Positions 1-11,300 of a DNA stretch of 64,000 nucleotides are shown piece after piece. Position 1 is the first letter of the stretch. Every line of letters begins with the position of its first letter. Source of the stretch: Pseudofabraea citricarpa (taxonomy: Eukaryota > Ascomycota > Leotiomycetes > Helotiales > Dermateaceae); assembly GCA_029641185.1 (NCBI GenBank), contig JAPWGK010000001.1:2120501-2184500 (forward strand). The letters run 5' to 3'. A model generated the notes under the pieces. It worked only from the letters and a program-made list of their open reading frames with translations, had not been told where the DNA came from and searched no databases. The translations under genes were made by a program, and so were the position numbers.

Positions 1-1514
1 GCAACGAATAATGGGTATCCTCTGGAAATGGCCGGCGCAAGAGCAGCTCGCCAGCCAGCCAGCCTCCCAACCAGCAGCCAGCAGACACAGCAGAGCCCGA
101 ATCTGAAGGAGAAAAAAAGAATAAAACCGAAAAATCTTCGGTGGTTTTCCATTCCTGGATGGGGGTCCAGCTCAGGAAAGGTGGATTCTATGGGCTCCAT
201 GGAGCCTACGGAGTACGGAAGAAGCTTAACATTGCAGATTATAAAGCAGCACACAGTGGTCGAGGCGCTCTTATCACCGTCAGCGTCGGCGTCAATGATT
301 AAGCAGGTGCCAGGTGTTAGGTGCCAGGTGCCAGATGCCAGGTGGTGATGCTGACTGCTCACTGCTGCATACCGGTAGCTGTCATCAACCCATCACCAAA
401 CTATGTCCGCATTGCTATTATGGCCTATGCCTGCCTGTTTGCTGAGAGTCGAGGTTGAGATGCTCTCGACCGCGGAAGCTCTTCGGTCCAGCTGTGCTTG
501 AAACACTCGGGAGGGACCGAGTAGAAACAAAGTCCGTGACGGCAGACGGCGTACAGTACGTGTAGTGCGTGCAGCTACTGTATCCGAATTGATCGTCGTT
601 GACCTGATGTCTGATGTCTGGTATCTGGTATCTGATATCTGATTGCTGATTGCTGATGGCGAATAGGCTGGTGGCTGATGGCTGATGTACTGTACTTGTA
701 AAGTAGGGGTGTACGCGGTATTTTGCTGTGTGGTGTGTATTGTGTGTTGTGTGTTGTGTGATGTGTGGTGTGTGTGCAGTCTGGGGTCCAGTTCTTGCGA
801 TACGGTGGATGGTGGATGGTGGACGGGGAGGTGGGAGGAGGTAGAAGTAGTAGTAGAAGTAGAAGTAGAAGCAGGAGGGTAGCAGTGCCAAAAACAGCAT
901 GTGTTGTGCGACAACCAGTTCACCTCTCGCATGAGAGCAACAGCAGCAGTGGCAGTCGAGCCTGTTACAAGCTGTGCCCTCTCACTGCCTCTACCCCACG
1001 CGTACGCATGAAATGCTTTCTATGGTTTAAGGGAGTTGCGATGACACGGGCTCAGCAACCCGGGACTACTTGATAGAGAGTCTTTTTCCTACGGGTTTTG
1101 GCTTTCTTTTAATTAGGACTTTGCACATAAATTCCTTGGCTTAGCACGTCCCCATAGCCTTTGGGAGCTCTTGAGCAGTCAATCTCGAACTGAACCCTCC
1201 TGGACGAGAGTAATTATCATAATCATAATCATCATCATCACTGCTACGTCTGTTGCCGTTCGAGGTCTCTTATCGCGGTTCGCCCCGATAAGACATACTC
1301 TCATGTGATATATATCTCGTGACTGCGGCAAGAGCCCGTCGCTTAGCTCTACCTTAGCGCACCAACAACCCACGAATTCTGATATTCAATTCTCGCGCAG
1401 CAAAAGCCAGACACCGACAAAATCCGACAACCCACGACGACGACGACGAGGTCATTTCACTAGGACCATTCGTTGAATACTCTCTTGATCACCACCCAGG
1501 AGAAATTTGTCAAG
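1..1514. other. gene-free left end, upstream of eL33
   Basis: No gene recognised. The stretch is rich in short degenerate repeats: GGTGCCA-type copies around 306-345, CTGAT/CTGGTAT copies around 603-660, a TGTG-rich run around 721-780, and CAT and CGA triplet runs around 1217-1242 and 1433-1450. Open frames here are low in complexity and occur on both strands at once, so I treat them as chance. The last few hundred bases should hold the promoter and 5' leader of the ribosomal protein gene that starts at 1515. Confidence 0.6.
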
Positions 1515-2259
1515 ATGCCTTCCGACGCTGGACACAGACGTGAGTACCCCCCCTTGGGCACTTTGGAGGAGAATGTGGGAGGATGGAGGCAGCTGCGCTT
1601 GGAGATAAGGAGGGAATCTACAAGCCGCGTGCGGCTCCCTCTGATTGTTGGGGAAAACGGAAATTGCATATTGTAACAACTGCTAACTTTTGGCTTAGTC
1701 TATGTCAAGTGAGTAAACACCAATTCTGTGTATCTGCATGCGGACTCGAAGCATTGATTATGGCTGGTTGGCCGGTCGGCGAAGGATCATCGAAGGACAG
1801 GATGGGCATCAATGGCGTATTCAGATGGAATGGCAGTGCAGGATGCTGATATGTGACTTTATTAGGGGTCGCCATCTCAGCTACCAACGTGGCAAGCGCA
1901 ACACCACTCCCGGCACCAGTTTGATCAAGATCGAGGGTGTTGATGATACCAACGCAGCCAAGTAGGTCGACGCAAATCAGAAGCTTGGAATGGTGCTGAC
2001 TGAATCCCAGCTTCTACCTCGGAAAGAAGGTTGCCTTTGTTTATCGCGCACAGAGAGAGATCCGAGGATCCAAGATCAGAGTTATCTGGGGAAAGGTCAC
2101 CCGGCCACATGGTATGTTTCACAGAGGACGCAGAAGAGGAGAGGAATTGACATGGGATTAGGCAACTCCGGCGTAGTACGTGCACAGTTCAGACGTAACT
2201 TGCCACCCAAGTCTTTCGGTGCATCAGTCAGAGTCATGTTGTACCCATCTTCCATATAA
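1515..2259 (+). CDS. rpl33: 60S ribosomal protein eL33 (L35Ae family)
   Basis: Structural protein of the large cytosolic ribosomal subunit. Five exons: 1515-1539, 1699-1708, 1866-1961, 2011-2111 and 2162-2259, giving 109 residues, the usual family length. After a short start (MPSDAGHR) the spliced product reads [15 protein letters not shown], then the family core [21 protein letters not shown] and the C-terminus [13 protein letters not shown]. Every junction restores the family sequence in phase. Exon 2 is only 10 nt and supplies part of the L-Y-V-K segment. Splice sites are regular (GTGAGT, GTAGGT and GTATGT donors; TAG or CAG acceptors). Dense introns near the start codon are common in fungal ribosomal protein genes. 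Identification is firm. Only the exact microexon borders need transcript support. Confidence 0.96.
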
Positions 2260-4019
2260 GGGGCTGGTCTGGAGTTCGCATGGAGTGGTAGATGGTTGAT
2301 GATATGCCGGAATTCGGTCACTGCAATGGAGCAGGGAAAAGGTGCATACTTTTGCTGGTAGCATTCGAATAAAGCAAAAATACCAATCCAAAATTGGGGC
2401 GAGGACGTGATTTGAAAGTAGCTGTGGAGGGCTTCGGCAGATACCAGCTTTCCTGAGACCTCGGGCCCCGGCCAGAGGCGATTGTCTATAATAGTTTCGT
2501 TCCACTGCGTACTTTGTTGCTCAACGAGACTGTATAATTTCCTTTCACTTTCCACTGGGGTTGGTCCAAAAGGTCAACTCTTATTCGGTAGGTCGCTTGT
2601 TTTTACTTTTATCACCTCCGAGAAGTATAATGTTGTTGTTGTTAGGGCGATTGGCAAACGAGCAATCCGATTGATATCCCAGTCCTCCAGTCCCCCAGCC
2701 CCAGGCGAGAGATATCGACCGAGACTTGTGATGGGTTGGCGCTAGAATCTTCTACCACTGGATCCCAGCCACACTGCTCTACTCGCCGGAGACTCGGGAA
2801 GACGCCAATCGATACGGTGTTCAAAGTTCCAAGATAATTATTGGGAGAAGGGGCTGGTACAGTAGCAAGAAGGCTGACGGACAGAGACGTTGGAGATTCA
2901 GTTGGTTGGATTCTGAACGGGGATTTCCTGCTACAAAGCCAAACAGGTTTCTGTCCAGGTCAAGTTCAGCATGTCTTCTGAGGTCTATGCTCGACTGCTC
3001 TAGCTTTGTCCAGACCCTATCACCGGAGAAGGCTGTCAAGGCTTTGCGATACCCCACCACTTGCAAACCAGACAATGGGATATCAGCCGCATGAAACCAA
3101 ACAGCACCTCATCTGGGATCACCTGAGGCGGAAAGTTTCTTGTCAGGGGAAGACGATCAGCCTAGTGCCTGTGGCCTTACGTCGACCCTCTTCCCATTAC
3201 AGTATCCTCTTACCCCATAAAACGACAGCGTCCCAGTGTTGATAAATAGTGCAATGGAGGAGTCGACCCTGGAAACGTCAGTGAAGACCCCAGCCCCCAT
3301 GATGCAGGCGATCCAGAAATCCCGCTCTACCCCAGCACAACGGCCGCCAACATATGGAAGGTGTGGACGCGTCTCCTGAGGACCAATGGCCTGTCTTGAA
3401 CAGCTGCAGTCGACGAGTTGCGAATGAATTGTCCGGTTCCCGAGTCATCCGAAGGAGGCCAGGAAGTGCCGAGCCCGATGGTGCTTGGTGAGTTGCAGTG
3501 CATGATGGGAATATTGAAGCAAAAGTCAGTCGGCCAGCCAGCCAGTTTCTGAGATGGGATGGTCATTCCTGTTTGTGAGCATTGGAGAAACAAGTGTGGG
3601 TAGAGGGCATTGTTGTTTTTTCTGGAGCCCGTAAGGTTCTTGAGACAAGCTATGAATAAGGATCGGCTCTGGAGTGAGAATAGCAGACAATAATACAGTA
3701 TAGCACATACGTGTTCCTGAAAACCCGTATCCCCAGGCCGGAATCCCTGGTGGGATGATGGCGAATGGCGAATGGCGAATGGCAGATCTTAAAATAGAAG
3801 TAAGTGCTCTTGATGAAGTGAAAAGATCAACCGTGTTGACGGAGTGGGAGTGGGAGTGGGTGGGTGTGTGGATCAGTGCAGCACGCTACGATAAGAGCAG
3901 CCAGCAGGCTCTGATAGAAAAGAAAAAAAGAAAAAAAAAGAAAAAAAGTTAATTCATCAGTCCGCTGATCAGGTATAAAAGTATTTATTGTTAGTTGTGA
4001 AGGGTAAGGTAAGGTAAGG

Positions 4020-4103
4020 GAGGTGAGGAGGGAGGGGGAGAGAGAAGAAGAGAGAGAGAGAGAAGAAGAGAGAGAGAGAGAAGAAGAGAGAGAGAGAGAG
4101 AGT
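4020..4103. repeat. GA-rich microsatellite/minisatellite
   Basis: Purine-only run built of GA repeats interrupted at near-regular spacing by AAGAA, giving a repeating unit of about 20 nt (agaagaagagagagagag). All long open frames on either strand here are shadows of this repeat. Confidence 0.9.
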
Positions 4104-4146
4104 GGTACGGTGAGTAGTAGTGAGGTGTGGTAGTGAGCTGTACGAG

Positions 4147-4270
4147 TGAGGTGTGGTAGTGGTAGTGGTAGTAGTGATGGTGGTGGTAGTGGTAGGTATG
4201 GTAGTGATAGTGATAGTGGTGCTGCTGGTGGTGGTGCTGGTGGTGGTGCTGCTGCTGCTGCTCGTGGTGC
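4147..4270. repeat. GTG/GTA/GCT triplet repeat tract
   Basis: Long degenerate run of GTG, GTA, GAT and finally GCT triplets. It would encode poly-Val/Leu on the plus strand and poly-Thr/Ser on the minus strand. It directly follows the GA tract. Confidence 0.85.
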
Positions 4271-5250
4271 TGCTCCCCCCCTGTCTTCCATCGCCTCGCC
4301 CGCCCCGGCCGTCCCTAGCTGACCACAGCAAAAGAAAACGAAAAAGTTTCTGGCCACTCAAAGCCCGCAATTGACCGGAAGCCCAGGGAAATCAGTACCT
4401 GAAATCGTGTGCAAGACGAGCCAGGCTGAGCACTTAAGAAGGACAAATGCTAATAGAGGGTGCCGTCATCATAAACCTTACAGTACATACGTGCACTAAG
4501 TCAACGCATGTTAAAGGCCTGCGCTGCCCAAACATTCCCACCACAAAACGTTGTCAACGCAACAACCTCAATTTCCTTCCTTTCCATCATCAACAACTAC
4601 TACCTCGCTCTCACCCATCTGTCCCACCCTCCCACGATCCCATTATCCCATTATCCCGCTATCCCACCGTCGTTCCCGAGACCCTGCGTACCGTATACGT
4701 ATAGGTACCTCCTACCCCAAACATCCCCCCCCCATACAACCAACCCAGTACCAGTACGAGGCACACACACATACACACACGCACACAGCCTGATACCACC
4801 GCTCGTTACAAGGACACCCAACAATTCTTGCGCCCAGTCACACCACTGCTCTGCTCTGCACGGCCAAACCACCATCGACCTCTACGTACCGACCTACAGC
4901 ACTCTCTGCGTCGCCCAGACACAAACTTGATTTCACTCACTGTAACGCTCGCTGCTGAATGCGACACACGACAGAGATCATCCAGAATCCCTCCTGATCA
5001 TCATCATCATCGTCATCACCATCATCTTCGTTATCCCATCCTGGAACTGCTCACGTACATCCGAAGCCCCAGCCTTCCGGCCTCATATCCACATCGCCAT
5101 CCCAGCCTCGTCGCTACCCGCTACACGACCATTGTGTAATCTGCCATCTCCACATCTTCCTCGTTTCAAGGGCGCGATAAGGAGATCTTGATCAAAGCTT
5201 CGGAGCAAGCTATTGAAGACCCACCCAGGATTAAATCCCAAACCGTAAAG

Positions 5251-6905
5251 ATGCCTTCGACTCACCCATTACCGCCGGCCCCAGGACAGCCACAACAAAA
5301 CCAACAGCAGGGGCGACCGAGAGCAAAATCTTCTTTCAGTTTTCGCTCAAATCACTCACGCAAGAGCAGTCAAGGCAGCGGCCATAAGATTGACTTGACC
5401 GAAACACACAGCGAGAAGGAAGCCCACAGACTCACCACCAAAGCCGACCCAACCATGGCAATGCAAGAAGCTGAACCGTGTGCGTACTTTTCCCTCCTGC
5501 AGGCCATCAGAACACTGACAATCGAGATAGCTGCCGTCGCCAGTGGAGTGAAGAGCTCTTTAGCATCCATCCGAGATATCCAGCACAGAGACGCACACGG
5601 CAACCCCATCGGTTTGTTCTCCTGCCGACTGTTGGGACTACATCACTGACGATATCTACCAGCCGACCCTGATCGATCCAACCCAACCCGCAGCAGATGG
5701 GAGAGACCTCTTGATACTATTCGCAGCTTTGAAGCTGCTATCGATGGTAATTATTCGAGAAAATCATATATGCGCACCGGTCAGAATTCCCTTGGGAGCT
5801 CTTTCGAGAGTCTTCACGCAGCAAAGATGCTGACAGTTTTTGTTGTACAGAGTCGGTATCTGACGGAGCATCCCAATTCAATCGAAGGAGTAGCTATTAT
5901 GGTGGTACGTTTCTCCCTCGCACACATTTCAGTCTTTCTCTCGTCAGTAGGATCGTTTGGGGGTGGCCCAATCTGTCCTGCTGTGCTCAGCTGCTGCAAA
6001 ACAAACGGGCGAATGGGCAAATGCAAGTGGCTACCTATTGTCCCATCTCAGGCAAGCGCCGCGCGGTTCGATAATGGTCTCAAAAAACCATGAAATGCAT
6101 CGAAACGTGCATGTCTAGCTTCCCAGCCACCCCTGTCTAGGCGGCCCCATTGTCGGCAAGAGATCGTTCTCGTTGTCGGATTTACCCGCTAACAAGCGAT
6201 CTTTTAGGCACTCAAGTTACCACGGATGACAGACCAAAATATGGACAGGGTGGTGGATACTATGGCGGCCAGAGAGCGAATTCATACAGACCCGAGAGTC
6301 AATACATGGACAATGGCAGAGCGAACGGGAACCGTCCGGACAGCTATTACTACAATAACCCTAACCCCGATGGAGCTGGACCTAGCAATGGATACTATCC
6401 GAACCGCGCACGCTACCCTCGAACCGCCTCCGAGCCCCATTTCAACGCAAGTGGCGTATATCCTCCAAATGGAAACCAACAGTCGTATGAAACCGTGACT
6501 ACGGCCTCGGGAAGTGGTGGCAGTTCAGGCGAGCCAGCGGGATATACTACGGATCCAAGCAGCGAGAACAGCTCCCTGGACCGTATGGGAGCCGCTCCCG
6601 GGAGGGACCCTGCTGAGACATATGGCATTGGTTTTGGAAGCGCACCCCAATATGCCCCACCTGGAGCTGGCATCAACCAGCGATATGGATCCAACAGCCC
6701 CGAGAGACAGGTTAATGCTCAGAACAATGGATATCAGAATCAAGGTCCCCAGTCTGTGCCTCGAACTGAGATCACAGCACCGAGAGCACCCATCAAACTG
6801 GGTACAGAAGGCAACAGTGGTGCATCCACTGTTTACGAAGCGCCCAAGCCAGTTAATGAAAAGCGGAGGAGTTGGTTTGGGAAGCGATTGAGCAAGAACA
6901 AGTGA
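5251..6905 (+). CDS. DUF2406 family protein
   Basis: Fungal-specific protein of unknown function. Five exons: 5251-5479, 5531-5611, 5663-5746, 5851-5904 and 6208-6905, 381 residues. The N-terminus is Pro/Gln-rich and basic. The DUF2406 core runs from about residue 50 to 130: a TKADPTMAMQEAEP segment, SIRDIQHRDAHGNPI, then DPDRSNPTRSRWERPLDTIRSFEAAID. The second half is low in complexity, rich in Gly, Tyr, Asn and Ser, and ends in a basic tail KRRSWFGKRLSKNK. Exon 1 was joined to the rest because each intron restores the known domain order. The last intron (5905-6207, 303 nt) is unusually long for this window. Family assignment is firm; the role is unknown. Yeast relatives are small stress-linked proteins of unclear function. 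Confidence 0.9.
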
Positions 6906-7386
6906 AGAAATTGACATTTGCGTATGATGGCCGAAGTGCATATACATAGGGAGGGGTCAGCTTTGGCTGTGGAGCCAAATTATAATGATGTTTATGATTC
7001 GATAGTGGGTTCACTTGGTCCAGTGATAGGAAGGAGCCAGGATGAATATCTGCATGCATGGCGTATGGGTATTTTCACAAGTTCGCGGGGTTTGATACCA
7101 TATACCAAAGATGTTGGAGAGAGGGATGAGATTGAGAGTGAGTGGTAGATTGGTATCTGCTTCTACCTATAATTGATGTTGCCACTACCGTTGACACTGA
7201 TCCATGTGCCGCGATACCTGCTTGTTTCGTCCTCTTCCTTTTAAGGACGTTGAGGCTTCATTTGACATATGTGAAGCTCGCATTGCCGTGATTATACGTA
7301 TATACAGCCATCGTGTGAGATTTCACCCGTTTCTGGCTGATTTGGACGACTAGTACTAATTCGTCTTGCACTCTTGAATATTATGT
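6906..7386. other. convergent 3' region
   Basis: Holds the 3' ends of the DUF2406 gene (plus) and VMA21 (minus). No further gene or repeat seen. Confidence 0.6.
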
Positions 7387-7839
7387 TTACAAGCCTTTCT
7401 TTTCCTTTTCCTTTGCCTCAATGGCCTCGCTCTGATCTTCATTCATAGCAACAATGACATAACCAACAAGGACGACATTTGCTATAATAGCGGCTGTGGC
7501 ACCGGCATAAGTTGAGTTTCCTGTGACAGGATCTCGTTAGCTAAAAAGTCCAGAGACTACGGAAGAGAGTGGACAGACCTCCATAAAGGGTATTCAAAGT
7601 GAGGAAGTAGGAGCCGATAGGGCACACAATCATGGCCAGAGTAAACCCAAGCAGCTTGAAAATGACATGCCTGGTTTTGTTGTTAGCTAGTGTTTCTAGG
7701 CAATCTCGTGACTCGGGGACACTTACGCTGGCACAGCTGGGGCGATGTTGCTCTTCTCTCCCGCGGCTGGGGTCAATTCATTCCTGTCGTCCTTCTCTAG
7801 AATTGTCTTTTCTGACGAGATGATCCTTCTTGTGGCCAT
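7387..7839 (-). CDS. vma21: V-ATPase assembly membrane protein Vma21
   Basis: Small ER protein that chaperones assembly of the V0 sector of the vacuolar proton ATPase. Three exons on the minus strand: 7839-7727, 7670-7579 and 7520-7387, 112 residues. The polar N-terminus (MATRRIISSEKTILEKDD) is followed by two membrane segments: one around HVIFKLLGFTLAMIVCPIGS, the other AGATAAIIANVVLVGYVIVAM. They are joined by a short loop, the expected Vma21 layout. The protein ends KKGL, a KKXX-type dilysine ER-retrieval signal, as in the yeast protein. Both introns have clean donors and phases. Divergent from the FUN30 gene. Identification is confident despite the small exons. Confidence 0.94.
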
Positions 7840-8384
7840 GTTCTCTTTTGGCTCGTAGAAGGTCTTTGATGCGGAGGCAGGTGATTGGATACGATGCTCT
7901 CATGAAGCAAATGTTTCCACATGAACCCAAAGGACGCCTGACAACTCAGTCACGAGTTAGCGCGTCGCGTAAAGTACATGCACTAGCGCAAAACCCATGG
8001 CGCGGACTTTTGGCGATTGTACCGATAATTATTGACACTACTTGTCAAGACATTCCACTATTGTTGTTCACCTTTCGCCATAGATCGACCACGCAAACAC
8101 CATCCGTCTTCCATACATCTTGCAAGCGCTTCTCTACACTTGCTCGCATCTTTCTTGGGAGCAGCATCCCGATCTTGGAACAGTAGGAGAGGTTGTGAAG
8201 TGGAGTAGCATTGGGAGACCATTCACGCTGGTTTATTCACTCTGAGAAGAAGAGCGCAGTAAACCCTCATACCCCTGTGGTCATTACACGTCGCCATTCT
8301 TTCAAATACCTCTTCCCAATCAAATCGATGCCACAGTAAGCCGAAACCAACATCTCAGAGAGTTCGCTCAGCCTTGCTTCCGCA
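7840..8384. promoter_or_regulatory. shared upstream region, vma21 and fun30
   Basis: Head-to-head intergenic stretch of 545 bases between vma21 (minus) and the Fun30 gene (plus), which must contain both promoters and 5' leaders. No recognisable TATA box or binding site that I would stand behind. Confidence 0.5.
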
Positions 8385-11300
8385 ATGGACTCCCCTGCTG
8401 TCAAGAGACAAAAGACGGCTGGAGGATACTCTGCTGCCACTCATAATGGGTACAACTCGGATGTAGACGATGGGGATCTGATATTCGACGGATATGTCCC
8501 CGATACCCCACAAGCAAAATGGGAGACACAACCGACACAAATCCTCGATAGGGGACTGTCAACTGGACCATTGATGTCAAGTCCCACAATGGAGAAGACC
8601 GCTGTTCAAGTCCCAGCTAGCAGTCCATTCACGGGAATGGATGAGTTACAGAAGCAGTCTACTTCGGCTGAAATCAACGCAACGAACAGAAGCCCGTTAC
8701 AACAACACAGCGCCCATTTTCCTCGACCTCAGCATACAAACCCAGCACAATCATTCACTGAGGTTACAAAGAAACCGCTGTCAATGTTGATGGCTCCTGC
8801 AGGCACCGCATATAAACCTCCCCAAGGAATCAAGGCTGCTCCAGCAAAGACCGTTATCAGTCTTGACTCTGATGATGATGCGCCATATCTTAAAAACGAC
8901 ACTTCTGACGAGGAAAATGATGATCGTGCAAGAATTAAGCCAACAACCTTTGCGCCCAAAAGTTTTACTAGTAACGACGCATCAAAATCAAGTTTCTCCT
9001 CTATGATTAGCAGCATGAAGTATCAACCCACCGAAAATGGCAGTGGGCCATCTTCTCTACAGAAGCCGTCGATCTCGAGAATTACTGGTGCCCCAATTCC
9101 GAACATGCAACAACCGACCAACCGAATCTCTCAAGTTCAAACCCGACCAGATCGAGCTAGACCTGTTCCGGAGCCTGTCCTAAGTGAAGCAGTTGAGACT
9201 TCGGTTCGCATTAAGGTGGCTAGGTTGCGAGCATTATTCCCTACCTATACGATACTTGAGACTAGGCAGATCCTTTTCGCAGCAAAAGGGGACGTTGACG
9301 AAGCAGCAGGAGCTATGGCAGTTGGACCGGCTATTGAAATATCAGACGATGAGCTCCTCGACCCTTTTGAACTTTCCAAGAAGCCTGAGCCTCAAATGAA
9401 GCGAGTCCTCAACGCGCCCATCGCATCCCTGAGAGATAAATATTCTCACACTTACAACAAACCAACTACTGCTTCTCCAGCGATCCCACAATCTACATCT
9501 GTAGAACCGGCTAGGCCTAAGAAGAGACTCGTCCAGGGTCGCAAGAATGCTTCACCTCCACCGACTATTACTCAACAAGCTCCACAGAAACAATCCTCGC
9601 CGGTCGTTCTCTCAGATTATGATAGCGACTCAGGTGTAGGATCTGGCGAGGAAGTGGAGGATCCACATCTACAAGGCCGTTTTTTGAAATGGCTCAATGG
9701 TTGTAGCACAGAGGATCTAGTTGAGCTGACCGGTATCACAAAAGAGCATGCTGAACTTATGATTGCTGCCCGCCCTTTCCGTAACATTGAAGCTGCAGAA
9801 AATGTTGAAGGTGCACCATTGAAGAGCGGCAAGAAAAGAGCTAAAGGACCAATTGGCGAAAAGATTGTCGAGAAGGGCCTCCAGATGTATTCTGGATACG
9901 AGGCTATTGACGCTCTCGTTGCCAAATGTGAACATCTTGGTAAGCCACTCGCAGATGAGATGGGTAAATGGGGATTTGATGTTTTCGGAGCCGCAAGAAA
10001 TGGTGCTGGTTTAGGTGTTGTTTCCCTGGACGAGGAAGACAAGGAATCACATCGAGACTCGGGACTGGGTTCACCTATCAGTGCGTCGACGTCTCTGAAC
10101 GGAGAGAATGGCGAGGACGATATCAAGGCTTCTGCAAGCAAGCGTAAGAACAAGGACGTGAGCTTTTTAAAGCAGCCAGCAATGATGGCTGACGACTTTG
10201 AGTTGAAGGACTACCAGGTAGTCGGCTTAAATTGGTTGGCGCTGATGTACAGACAGAAGCTTAGCTGCATTCTAGCTGATGATATGGGTCTCGGAAAGAC
10301 ATGCCAAGTCATATCTTTCTTAACACATCTTGTTGAGACTGGAAGGACTGGGCCCCATATTGTCGTTCTTCCTGGTTCTGTACTGGAGAATTGGCTTCGA
10401 GAGTTTCAGAAGTTCTCACCGAACCTGGTGGTAGAGCCTTACCATGGTTCGCAGAAAGATCGTGGAGAGATGGCCGACAGGATTCTAGAACATCGAGACA
10501 AGATTAACGTGGTTGTGTCTACATATGAATTGGTGGTTAAAAAGGACGACAACAAGTTCATGCGGAGATTGAAACCAGATGTAGCTGTATTTGATGAAGG
10601 GCATGTCCTCAAGAACCCGCTTTCACAAAGATTTCAGGGGATCAACAGGATCCCTACCAACTTCCGCCTTCTACTCACCGGAACACCACTTCAGAACAAC
10701 CTGCAGGAGTTGGCAACCCTTCTCAGTTTCATCCTACCTGAAGTTTTTGCTGAGAAGGAGGAAGACATGAGCCACATCTTCAAACATAAAGTTCAAGTAC
10801 GAGACACGGATCACGGCGCTTTGTTATCAGCCCAAAGAATTGCTCGAGCAAGATCTATGCTTACTCCATTTGTTTTGCGCCGTAAGAAAACCCAGGTCTT
10901 GAAGCATCTCCCAGCAAAAATACTCCGCGTACAGTACTGCCTTCTTGAACCGGCGCAGAAGGAAATCTACAACGGTCACATCGAGGAAGCAAAGGAACGA
11001 GCCCGAGCCCGCATCACAAAAGCTAAGATTCCCAAGAATGAGAATCAGGAGAACAATCCTCTCATGCAACTTCGAAAAGCAGCAATTCATCCCTTACTTT
11101 TCCGCCGTCATTTCACCAACGATAAGATAGAGATTATGGCCGACATTCTACGTAAGCACGAATCTGTAAACTTCGATCCAGCACAAAAGCGCCATCATTT
11201 GATCAACGAAATGCGAGGCGGTTCTGACTTTTGGCTTCACAATTGGTGCAACGACTATCCATGCATCAAGAAGTTTGATACTCCAGATATGGCGTGGATG

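Larger units (their letters stand above)
2260..5250. other. 3 kb intergenic region, eL33 to DUF2406 gene
   Basis: No gene recognised. The first part is presumably the eL33 3' UTR and the last several hundred bases the 5' leader of the next gene, rich in C, CA and CAT runs (about 4590-5040). A possible intron-like segment (GTAGGT donor near 2590, TTGTTAG near 2646) hints at a non-coding transcript or decayed gene, but no protein family could be read in any frame. Two simple-sequence tracts, listed separately, lie at 4020-4270. Confidence 0.5.

Noticed and set aside
393..932. Overlapping 160-180 codon open frames on the minus strand
   Set aside because: They are translations of TG/GTA-rich simple sequence, biased to Thr, Ser, Tyr and His, and open in two frames at once.
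3827..4374. Long Ser/Thr/Leu or Val-rich frames on both strands
   Set aside because: Produced by the GA and GTG repeat arrays. No family resemblance.
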